Source of the DNA: Paucibacter sp. DJ2R-2
Lineage (GTDB): Bacteria > Pseudomonadota > Gammaproteobacteria > Burkholderiales > Burkholderiaceae_C
Assembly: GCF_025717675.1 (NCBI RefSeq)
Contig: NZ_JAJIRT010000015.1
Span: forward strand, 1 to 64,000
Direction of reading: 5' to 3'
DNA: 64,000 nt
Shown here piece by piece: positions 57,724 to 64,000 of this stretch (positions within the stretch are counted from its first letter, which is position 1; every line of letters starts with the position of its first letter). A program made the translations under genes and the position numbers. The notes below the pieces were generated by a model. It was given only the letters and a program-made list of their open reading frames with translations, was not told the DNA's origin and ran no database searches.

Positions 57724-58398
57724 TCAGGCGGCCTGCGCGCTGGGCAGTCGGCTCGAAGCCGGCAAACGCAGGACCTGGCGTCCCTGGCACTCGATCTGGC
57801 AGGCGAACAAGCGGTGGCCACCGACGGTCTGCGGTGGCGCGAGGGCTCGGGTGTTGAATCCCGCCATGCTGAGCAAACGGTCGATGCCGACCGGTGAGAC
57901 CGTCACCAGACTGCGGGCACCCAGGCGGCGAGCGTGGTCCAGGGCCGCCTGCAGCAAGGCGACGGCCTGCTCGGACGAGAACTGGGGCAGTGCGCTGCGC
58001 GGCCGGTCCGTCGTGGGGCGGCGCAGCTTGGCGCTTTCCTCGGCCACGGCAGTGCGCTGCGACGCGCCGAACAGGGCGGGGCTGAGCACAGCGAAACGCG
58101 ACAACTCCCAGACCGCGGCGTCGTGAGGCAAAAGCCCCGGAGCCAGCATCGGGAACACCTGCTGCAGCAGGTAAGGCTGCAGCGTGGGCAAGAGCCGCGC
58201 ACAGCCGGCCAAGGCCCCTGAGTCCTCGCGCAACAAGAGGTAATGAGCCTCAGCATGGTCGAACTGATCGAGTTCGCAACCCACAGGGCAATCGAGCTGC
58301 CAACCGAGGGTCCGTACGAAGACTTGATAGCGATAGGCTGCAATCTCTTGCAACAACTTCGGCCCCATCTCTTCGCGTGAAACAGCACTGATATACAT
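57724..58398 (-). CDS. LuxI-type acyl-homoserine-lactone synthase
   Basis: 224 residues from ATG 58398 with GAGGAG seven bases upstream. All key family residues are present: R23, F27, W33, D44, D47, R68, F82, E98 and R101 (AYRYQVFVRTLGW, ELDQFD, WELSRFAV). It makes an N-acyl-homoserine lactone from SAM and acyl-ACP. The acyl length cannot be read. It is the first gene of the 27-kb operon, so signal and product are made from one transcript, and its lux-box-like site suggests positive feedback. Confidence 0.93.
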   Translation of the reverse strand: MYISAVSREEMGPKLLQEIAAYRYQVFVRTLGWQLDCPVGCELDQFDHAEAHYLLLREDSGALAGCARLLPTLQPYLLQQVFPMLAPGLLPHDAAVWELSRFAVLSPALFGASQRTAVAEESAKLRRPTTDRPRSALPQFSSEQAVALLQAALDHARRLGARSLVTVSPVGIDRLLSMAGFNTRALAPPQTVGGHRLFACQIECQGRQVLRLPASSRLPSAQAA

Positions 58399-58425
58399 TC
58401 GCACTCCTCTAAACCGTTGCGGCGG

Positions 58426-58471
58426 ACGATACGCAAACGGGTCGGCTTTGAAACCTACCAACTCAGGTAGG
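58426..58471 (-). promoter_or_regulatory. Lux-box-like dyad and -10 of the luxI-biosynthetic operon
   Basis: CCTACC-AACTCA-GGTAGG (58454-58471) is an 18-bp dyad of the kind bound by LasR/RhlR-type regulators. On the minus strand TATCGT (58431 down to 58426) is a -10-like hexamer; the inferred start near 58419 puts the dyad centre at about -43, exactly class II. The start would lie 21 nt before the luxI ATG. The rest of the 58399-58605 gap must also hold the divergent helicase promoter (TACAAT at 58571-58576 is a weak candidate). Confidence 0.65.
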
Positions 58472-58605
58472 CGCTGTGCCTCGGAAATGCCTCATGACAT
58501 GTGCCCGCGCGGCTGCGTGTGCCGCATGGCTTATCGAGCGGTCAGAACCGCCAAGACAGGGCGGCGGGCCTACAATCGGCGCCCCTCCCGCATCTTGGCC
58601 CGACC

Positions 58606-59880
58606 ATGTCCTTCGCTACCCTGGGCCTTTCGCCCGCCTTGGTCCGTGCCGTGCGCGAGCAGGGCTACCACGCTCCCACCGCCATCCAAGGCGCCGCCAT
58701 TCCCCCCATCCTGGCCGGCCGCGATGTGCTGGGTCTGGCCCAGACCGGCTCTGGCAAGACAGCCGCTTTTGCGCTGCCCTTGCTTCAGCGTTTGCGTGTA
58801 CCTCCGGCTGCCGGGCCGCGCCGCCTGCAGGCCTTGCTGCTGCTGCCGACGCGAGAGCTGGTGGCCCAGGTCGGTGAGGTTGTGCGCGAGTTCGCCCGCG
58901 TGCTGCCGCAGCGTCTGAAGATCGAGCTCGCATTTGGTGGTGTGTCGATCAACCCGCAGATGATGGCCTTGCGCGGCGGCTGCGACATCATGGTTGCCAC
59001 ACCAGGTCGCTTGCTCGACCTGATCGACCATAACGCGCTGGATCTGCGCAGCGTGGAAATCCTGGTTCTGGACGAGGCGGATCGCCTGCTCGACCTGGGC
59101 TTTGCCGAAGAGCTGCAGCGCATCCTGTCCCTGCTGCCGGCACGCCGCCAGAGCTTGTTCTTTTCTGCGACCTTCCCCAAAGCGGTGCAAGGCCTGGCCG
59201 ATGGCTTGCTGCGCGAACCGCAGCGCATCGAGATCGCGCCCGAGCCGCAGCGCAGCGCCGCCATCGTGCAGCGGGCCATCCGCGTCGACGAAAGCCGGCG
59301 CACGCCTTTGCTGCGCCATCTGCTGCAGACCGAGGAGGGCTGGAGCCGCGCACTGGTGTTCGTGGCCACTCGCTATGCGACCGAGCATGTCTCGGACAAA
59401 CTCTGGGCCCATGGCATCAAGGCCGCCGCCTTGCACGGCGAACTGAGCCAAGGCGCGCGCAGCCAGGTGCTGGCGGCGCTGCGCAGCGGTGATATCCAAG
59501 TGTTGGTGGCCACCGATGTGGCCGCGCGCGGCCTGGACATTGCCGAGCTGCCGGTGGTGGTCAACTACGACCTGCCACGTTCAGCGGCCGATTACACCCA
59601 CCGCATCGGACGCACCGGCCGCGCTGGCGAGACCGGCCTGGCGGTGAGTTTCGTGCCTGCGAGTGCCGAGGCCCATTTCCGCCTCATCGAAAAACGGCAA
59701 GGCCAGCGTGTGGCCCGCGAGGAGGTAGCTGGGTTTGCTGCCAGCCCCTTGAGCGAGGCGCAAGAACTGACCCTGAGTCAGAACGGCGGCGTCAAGGGCC
59801 GGCGCAAGAGCAAGAAGGACAAGCTGCGTGAGGCTGCCGCCTTGGCGGCCGGCCAGCCCGAAGCGGCAGATCAGCGGTAA
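58606..59880 (+). CDS. RhlE-type DEAD-box RNA helicase
   Basis: 424 residues from ATG 58606 (MSFATLGLSP). Q motif GYHAPTAIQ, motif I AQTGSGKTAA (K51), Ia PTRELVAQV, II VLDEADRLLDLGF, III FFSATFPK, and C-terminal motifs IV-VI including VATDVAARGLDI and HRIGRTGRAG. A short basic tail (KGRRKSKKDKLRE) aids RNA binding. Such helicases act in ribosome assembly and cold adaptation. It is the right-hand border of the biosynthetic region and overlaps the convergent pilus gene by 10 bp at the stops. Confidence 0.93.
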   Translation: MSFATLGLSPALVRAVREQGYHAPTAIQGAAIPPILAGRDVLGLAQTGSGKTAAFALPLLQRLRVPPAAGPRRLQALLLLPTRELVAQVGEVVREFARVLPQRLKIELAFGGVSINPQMMALRGGCDIMVATPGRLLDLIDHNALDLRSVEILVLDEADRLLDLGFAEELQRILSLLPARRQSLFFSATFPKAVQGLADGLLREPQRIEIAPEPQRSAAIVQRAIRVDESRRTPLLRHLLQTEEGWSRALVFVATRYATEHVSDKLWAHGIKAAALHGELSQGARSQVLAALRSGDIQVLVATDVAARGLDIAELPVVVNYDLPRSAADYTHRIGRTGRAGETGLAVSFVPASAEAHFRLIEKRQGQRVAREEVAGFAASPLSEAQELTLSQNGGVKGRRKSKKDKLREAAALAAGQPEAADQR

Positions 59881-61742
59881 CGCGACCAGAGCAGGGTGGC
59901 GCTGTTGGCCGCTGCCGGCGTCACGGCGGTTTCGCCCGGTTTGAAGCTCGAAGGCAGATTGCTCAGGTCAATCTTGGTGCTGGCGCCGAGCTTGCTGCTG
60001 CCCGCGTTGTTGCCGATGCGGGCGGCCGAGATGTAGCCGTGCACCGTGGTGCTGCCGCCTGTCTCCAGAATGTCACCGGCCATCACATCGCCATAGACAT
60101 GGTTGGAGGCGCTGAGGGTGATCTTGCCGCCGCTGTAGTTGTTGCCGACCTGCCCACCGGCACCGAAAGCGATATTGCCGGCGCCCACAGTCAGCAAGGT
60201 GCTGCTGCCGGCCTTGCAGAAGTTCTTGGGCGCCAGGTTCGGGAAGCTGCTGTTGGTGCAGAGCTGGTTGTAGCCGGCATAGTTGGCCGCGTAGGAAACG
60301 TTGTTGCCGCCGGTTGTGATGTTTCCGGTCGCCAGCCAGCTGTTGTAGTAAGTGCCTTGCCCGGCTTCGAAATCGCCCTTGAACCAGACGATGCCGGGCG
60401 CCATGGTGGTGCCGGCCAGGGTCCATTTGCCAGCGCTGTAGCTGAAGCAGCTGTTGTAGTCGCTGTAGCCGGTGCAGATCTTGGCCGGGCAGCTGGCGGC
60501 GCTGTAGCTATTGCTGCTGCAGACATAGTCTTGCGTGGCCCCGCTTCGGACCAGGAAGTAGGTGCCGTCCGGAATGTTGCTGACATTCTTGACCGTCACC
60601 TTGATGTCGTTGCCGACCTGATCGAAGGCGTAGTTGGCGCTGCTTTGATAGGCGTAGGCGTCAAAGGTCGGCACGCTGATGGTCGTGGCTGTCAAGGCGG
60701 TGATGGCGACAGACAGGCCGGGAACCCGGTTCATCTTGACGCCGGCATTCCAAGTTTGCACCGTCAGGCTGCCGCCATAACTCCCACTGTTGACGGTGCC
60801 AGCCACCTGCTCCTCGTAATTGCCTTGGACCAGGGCCGAGCCCGTGATCAGCGAGTTGCTGGCCACCACGCTGCCCTTGGTCTTGAGCGTGGCAATGGTC
60901 GCGCTGCTGCCCAGTCTGACGTTGCCGATGGCGCTGAGCTCGGTCACGGCATTGCTTTCCAAGGTGACCGTACCATTGGCTTTGAGACTGCCGGCGCTCA
61001 CCCCACCCGTCAGGCCGATATTGCCCATGGCCTGAACATTGCTGTAGCTGCCGCTGCCACTGAGCGCAATGCTGCCTTCAGAAAACAGGGTATCGATGCT
61101 GGTGCTGCCGCCCAGACTGATGTCGCCTGAGGCATAGAGGTTGGAGATGCCGGCGAGGCTGCCGGCACCGGTGACCTTGCCGTCGACGACGATCTTGGAA
61201 TTGGCGTCTCCGATCACGGTCAGGTCGCCGCTGAGGTCGAGATTGCCCTTGATATTGACCGCGGCGCCGCGCGAGCCCGTGCCGCCGCCGCCGGGGCTGC
61301 CCTTGGCGCAAAAGGTGGCGGCCAGCAAGGCATTGGCGCCGCCGCTGCTACCGGTGATGTTGAAACCGACTCGGGTGCCGCCTCCGCAATTAACGCTGTC
61401 TGCGGCCAGCACATCGGTGACCGTGGCCGAGATGCCGCTCACGCCGGCGAAACTGACCGTCTGGTTGGCGCTCAGCTTGGCTGCGTCCGTGGCGCCGAGC
61501 TGAAACAAGTACTGGCGCACCGCCTCGGTGCCGCCCCAGGCTTTCAGCTGTGCTTGGGTCAGCGCATGCACGGTGACCGATTGCACCTGCAGGCTGCGCA
61601 CATAGTAGATGCCACCGAACACCATGGCGCCCAGGGACAAGCCGCTCAGCAGCATGAAGAGCACCGAGGAAATGCCGCGTTGCGAGCGCCTAGCGCGCCG
61701 GCAAATGTGAGCTGAAGGCTTGAGAGAAGGGCGGGAGGCCAT
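59871..61742 (-). CDS. PilX-position surface protein with beta-solenoid repeats
   Basis: 623 residues. The N-terminus (RRSQRGISSVLFMLLSGLSLGAMVFGGIYYVRSLQ) is a PilX-like membrane anchor. From about residue 160 the protein is an array of short Gly/Ser/Ala-rich repeats of the type NIKGNLDLSGDLTVIGD, LYASGDISLGGS, VQAMGNIGLTGGVS, resembling bactofilin/polymer-forming beta-helices. Cys pairs lie in the C-terminal part (CPAKIC, CF, CT, FCK). It follows pilW by 12 nt, so it likely belongs to the minor-pilin tip complex. It may be an adhesin; no PilY1 gene follows. Confidence 0.75.
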   Translation of the reverse strand: MASRPSLKPSAHICRRARRSQRGISSVLFMLLSGLSLGAMVFGGIYYVRSLQVQSVTVHALTQAQLKAWGGTEAVRQYLFQLGATDAAKLSANQTVSFAGVSGISATVTDVLAADSVNCGGGTRVGFNITGSSGGANALLAATFCAKGSPGGGGTGSRGAAVNIKGNLDLSGDLTVIGDANSKIVVDGKVTGAGSLAGISNLYASGDISLGGSTSIDTLFSEGSIALSGSGSYSNVQAMGNIGLTGGVSAGSLKANGTVTLESNAVTELSAIGNVRLGSSATIATLKTKGSVVASNSLITGSALVQGNYEEQVAGTVNSGSYGGSLTVQTWNAGVKMNRVPGLSVAITALTATTISVPTFDAYAYQSSANYAFDQVGNDIKVTVKNVSNIPDGTYFLVRSGATQDYVCSSNSYSAASCPAKICTGYSDYNSCFSYSAGKWTLAGTTMAPGIVWFKGDFEAGQGTYYNSWLATGNITTGGNNVSYAANYAGYNQLCTNSSFPNLAPKNFCKAGSSTLLTVGAGNIAFGAGGQVGNNYSGGKITLSASNHVYGDVMAGDILETGGSTTVHGYISAARIGNNAGSSKLGASTKIDLSNLPSSFKPGETAVTPAAANSATLLWSRYR

Positions 61743-61754
61743 GGTGTTTGGGCG

Positions 61755-62510
61755 TCAGGAAATCAGATTGGCCAGGCAACTGGTGTAGGTGTTGCTGCTG
61801 CCGCTGACGCTGGAGCTGTAGTTCAGGGTCACGCTGACCGAGGCAGCCGGTGCCGTCAGCTTGCTGATGGTCTCGGGCACGGCACCAAAGGGCCAGCAGT
61901 TGCTGGCATTGCGAGCACTGAGGGCGACGGCCTGGCTCATCACCTGGCCTTCGACCAGGGCGCGGCTGGTCCAGCTGATGGTCTTCCAGTTGCTGGCCAG
62001 CGGGTGACAGCCGCTGCTGGACTGCAGCAGGTAGAAGGCCTTGCTGCCGCTGTCGGACAGCAGGGCGCTGCAGGTGTAAGCGCTGCTGTTGGCGCTCAGA
62101 TTGGGGTTCTGCACCCAGACGATGGCATTGCCGCTCTGGGCCGCGCTGCTCAGGTTGACAGCGCTGCCATCCAGTCTGCCGGTGCTGGTGTTGAGCACCG
62201 CGCTGCTGATCAGCAGCAGATGGCTGCCGCTGCTTGGGCCTGTGATGCCGTAGCCCGCGCCTTGCAGCGCAATCTGCGCGCTCAGCAAGCCGGTGGCGAG
62301 CTGGCCGTCCTGAATGGAGTTGCGCACCAGACCGCCATCGCCGTAGAGGCTTTGCGTGGTACTGCGGTACAGGGCCAAGGCGCCGAGCACGGCGATCAAC
62401 GAGATCACCATGCCGACCATCAAGCTGATCAGGCTCAGTCCAGCTTGGCGACGAGCCAAGCCAAGCGCGGATCTCGCTGCAGGCGCAAAGACAGGCGCAG
62501 AAGCAGACAT
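61755..62510 (-). CDS. pilW: PilW-like minor pilin
   Basis: 251 residues from ATG 62510 (TTG 62522 is possible). The prepilin segment is RRQAGLSLISLMVGMVISLIAVLGALALYRSTTQ: cleavage after Gly, then LSLISLMV, with Ser where the +5 Glu is expected. The globular part is strand-rich. PilW with PilV, FimT and PilX primes type IV pilus assembly. It overlaps or abuts the pilV stop. Confidence 0.8.
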   Translation of the reverse strand: MSASAPVFAPAARSALGLARRQAGLSLISLMVGMVISLIAVLGALALYRSTTQSLYGDGGLVRNSIQDGQLATGLLSAQIALQGAGYGITGPSSGSHLLLISSAVLNTSTGRLDGSAVNLSSAAQSGNAIVWVQNPNLSANSSAYTCSALLSDSGSKAFYLLQSSSGCHPLASNWKTISWTSRALVEGQVMSQAVALSARNASNCWPFGAVPETISKLTAPAASVSVTLNYSSSVSGSSNTYTSCLANLIS

Positions 62511-62518
62511 GGTCGGCC

Positions 62519-62947
62519 TCAATTGCTGACCGTCAGGGTGCCAGGCCCAAACAAGGTCTCAGCGTCGGCCGCGTATTGCACCACCGGCAGGCTGGCGGAC
62601 TTGGCCACGCCGTTGAGGGTCACGGTCACGGCGGTGATCGTGCAGGTCTTCTGCACACCGGTCACTTGCAGATTGCTGCCCAGGCTCAGATTGCTGCTGA
62701 CCGTGCTGGCGCCCGCGGCCGGGCAGCCATTGGCCACGCCGGCATTCTGCAGGTCCGCGCGTATGCCCTGGATGGCCAGGCTTTGGCCCTTCTGGTACTT
62801 CTGCGCCACCATGGCCCGGCTCAGGGAGTAAACCAGGCCGAGGCCGATCACGCCGAGCAGGATCATGGCGATCAGCGCCTCGACCAGGGCATCCCCGCGC
62901 TGGCCGGCCAGCGGGCGCCGGCGCTTGGCTTCAGTTGAGCGTGCCAC
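62519..62947 (-). CDS. pilV: PilV-like minor pilin
   Basis: 142 residues if begun at GTG 62947, which has GGAG seven bases upstream and overlaps the fimT stop by 17 nt. Prepilin site QRG/DALVEALIAMILLGVIGLGLVYSL with +5 Glu present. The globular domain has a C-x(28)-C pair (NGCPAAG and KTCTI). Minor pilin of the type IV pilus priming complex. Confidence 0.82.
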   Translation of the reverse strand: MARSTEAKRRRPLAGQRGDALVEALIAMILLGVIGLGLVYSLSRAMVAQKYQKGQSLAIQGIRADLQNAGVANGCPAAGASTVSSNLSLGSNLQVTGVQKTCTITAVTVTLNGVAKSASLPVVQYAADAETLFGPGTLTVSN

Positions 62948-63410
62948 TGCTGGTCTCCGTCCCTTTGCTGACTTCGAAACTGAGTGCCGTACCGCAGACC
63001 GTGGCGCCCACCGTGGCGGCAACCGGCGAACCGCCGCTGTCCAGGGCCACGCACTGGCTGGTGGCGTTGTTCAACTTGATGCTGGCCGGCGGCACCGAAA
63101 TCCAGGTGACCGCGCTGCAATCGAGCGTGGCCGGGATGCCTTGACGTACGCAGAGCTGGCCCGGCACGGCCACCAGCACGGCCGCAGCCGTCGCGCTGCT
63201 GGCCGCAGGGTTGCGCAAAGCCAGAGCCTTGAGCTGGCTCATGCCTTGCATCAGCAGAGTTTGGGTCTGGCGCACGGAAGCCTGGCTGCCCCAGGACGAG
63301 GTGAAGGGCGCAGCGGCCAAGGCCAACAGCATCATGACTGCCACGGTGACCATCATCTCGACCAGCGAGACGCCGCTCTGAATGCCAGAGGGTGAGGAGT
63401 GCAGCTTCAT
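62931..63410 (-). CDS. fimT: FimT/GspH-like pseudopilin
   Basis: 159 residues from ATG 63410, which shares one base with the upstream stop (TGATG). Prepilin site SG/VSLVEMMVTVAVMMLLALAAAP with +5 Glu, then the GspH/FimT pattern SQLKALALRNPAASS and a Cys pair in the C-terminal half. In several bacteria FimT binds DNA for natural uptake; whether this one does is unknown. Confidence 0.82.
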   Translation of the reverse strand: MKLHSSPSGIQSGVSLVEMMVTVAVMMLLALAAAPFTSSWGSQASVRQTQTLLMQGMSQLKALALRNPAASSATAAAVLVAVPGQLCVRQGIPATLDCSAVTWISVPPASIKLNNATSQCVALDSGGSPVAATVGATVCGTALSFEVSKGTETSSGTLN

Positions 63411-63883
63411 CACCAGCTTGTGAATCCGCAGCTGCCGCTGGCCGTGCGTGTGTTGCTGTTGCTGAGTGTCAGCACGCAGCCAGACAGGCTGCTCTTGCCG
63501 GTGGCCGTCAGGGTGTAGCTGCTGGTCGTGCTGACCAGGGTGTAGGTGAAATAGGTCGACTGGGTGGGCGCCCAGGCCGGGAACGTCGTCGTGCTGGCCA
63601 CGGTGCCGGCCGCGTTGACCGGGTAGACCAACTGCAGCTGGTAGCGGTTCTCCATATTGAGCGCCAAGGCGGCGAGGTCGGCACTGGCGCTCTGGGCACG
63701 ACTCTTGTTCACATAACTGGTGTAGGAGGGCAGGGCGATGGCGGCGATGACCGCCAGCACCACCAGGGCAATCATCAACTCAATCAGGGTGAAGCCTGCT
63801 GCGCGCGTCGGGCTGTGGCGATGCCGATGCTCCGGCAAGGGCGGCGGGGCCGGACGGGCGGTGACGAGCGCTGAACTGTTCAA
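63410..63883 (-). CDS. pilE: PilE-type type IV pilin
   Basis: 157 residues if begun at TTG 63883, which has AAGGA six bases upstream; ATG 63934 would add 17 residues but lacks a ribosome binding site. A basic leader of about 29 residues ends RAAG, followed by FTLIELMIALVVLAVIAAIALPSYTSYV, a perfect type IVa pilin N-terminus. A C-terminal disulfide is likely (SGCVLTL and GSCGFTSW). It is the first gene of the pilE-fimT-pilV-pilW-pilX-like operon. Confidence 0.85.
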   Translation of the reverse strand: MNSSALVTARPAPPPLPEHRHRHSPTRAAGFTLIELMIALVVLAVIAAIALPSYTSYVNKSRAQSASADLAALALNMENRYQLQLVYPVNAAGTVASTTTFPAWAPTQSTYFTYTLVSTTSSYTLTATGKSSLSGCVLTLSNSNTRTASGSCGFTSW

Positions 63884-63944
63884 GTGAAGTCCTTGCCGGC
63901 CCCGGGGCCGAAAGCAGTGGTGAACTGTAAACATTAAAACCAAC

Positions 63945-63973
63945 TAGATACCAATCTTACAGACTGGTATCAA
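63945..63973 (-). promoter_or_regulatory. Dyad and possible promoter upstream of the pilin operon
   Basis: GATACCA (63947-63953) and TGGTATC (63965-63971) form a 7-bp inverted repeat around 11 nt that contain CTGTAAG on the minus strand. On that strand TTGATA (63973 to 63968) and TATCTA (63950 to 63945) are 17 bp apart and could be -35 and -10, the -10 being poor. The dyad would then overlap the promoter, as for a repressor or dual regulator. Confidence 0.4.
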
Positions 63974-64000
63974 TGTGGGTCTGCGATGTTTGTCACGCTC

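Noticed and set aside
54203-58126. A 1307-codon plus-strand open frame opposite the FAAL, ACP, Rieske and oxoamine synthase genes
   Set aside because: It is a GC-driven shadow: low-complexity Gly/Gln/Ala/Arg composition with no domain, while the opposite strand holds complete conserved enzymes.
30158-58605. The biosynthetic region as part of a prophage, ICE or transposon
   Set aside because: No integrase, transposase, direct-repeat ends or tRNA junction at ogt or the helicase gene; base composition looks like the surroundings. Horizontal gain is possible but not shown.

Overview
The window is high-GC DNA from a betaproteobacterium of the order Burkholderiales, most likely a Roseateles/Rubrivivax/Paucibacter-type organism. 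The evidence is the gene order rimP-nusA-infB-rbfA-truB-typA, an Entner-Doudoroff pair edd-eda, a PEP-CTERM protein, and type IV minor pilin genes. No integrase, transposase, phage gene or CRISPR array was seen. The genus is an inference from protein style, not a search result.

Layout. 1-2952: the end of a LivF-type ATPase gene, a PEP-CTERM protein, a small secreted protein and a secreted PA-domain metalloprotease. 3161-5667: edd-eda. 5683-7898 (minus): EamA transporter, FrnE/DsbA-type oxidoreductase and PaaI-type thioesterase. 8030-9585 (minus): tRNA-Ser(GGA) and the nfeD-slipin pair. 9835-12096: an AdiA-type amino acid decarboxylase, converging on fabI. 13335-21938: the rimP-to-typA translation operon. 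22056-25969: EamA transporter, 3-hydroxyisobutyryl-CoA hydrolase-like protein and fhs. 26115-30157: secreted M14 carboxypeptidase, dusA and ogt. 58606-59880: a RhlE-type helicase. 59871-63883 (minus): a minor pilin operon.

The exceptional region is 30340-58471. A LuxR-type regulator gene (plus strand) faces about 27 kb of 20 tightly packed minus-strand genes headed by a LuxI-type acyl-homoserine-lactone synthase. The operon encodes a complete-looking route to the bipyrrole core (MBC) of prodiginines and tambjamines: a proline adenylation enzyme (PigI-like), a carrier protein (PigG-like), a prolyl-carrier dehydrogenase (PigA-like), a double ketosynthase (PigJ-like), an ACP-oxoamine synthase (PigH-like), a nitroreductase-like oxidase (PigM-like), a methyltransferase (PigF-like) and a PEP-synthase-like condensing enzyme (PigC/RedH/TamQ-like). 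In place of the prodigiosin-specific PigD and PigB it carries a fatty acyl-AMP ligase fused to an ACP, a second acyl-CoA dehydrogenase, and an aminotransferase fused to an acyl-thioester reductase. Those three together point to a fatty enamine/amine partner, that is, a tambjamine-type product. A Rieske oxygenase (RedG-like cyclisation or hydroxylation), a RedY-like small barrel protein, a phosphopantetheinyl transferase and an envelope export set (two FtsX/MacB-type permeases, ATPase, LolA-like protein, outer-membrane barrel) complete it.

Regulation appears to be by quorum sensing. A lux-box-like dyad sits before luxI with correct spacing to a -10 element. A second palindrome, CTGTAAG-GG-CTTACAG, precedes luxR. 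A near-identical copy precedes the secreted M14 carboxypeptidase about 4 kb away, suggesting that pigment/toxin and exoenzyme production share one density-controlled regulon.
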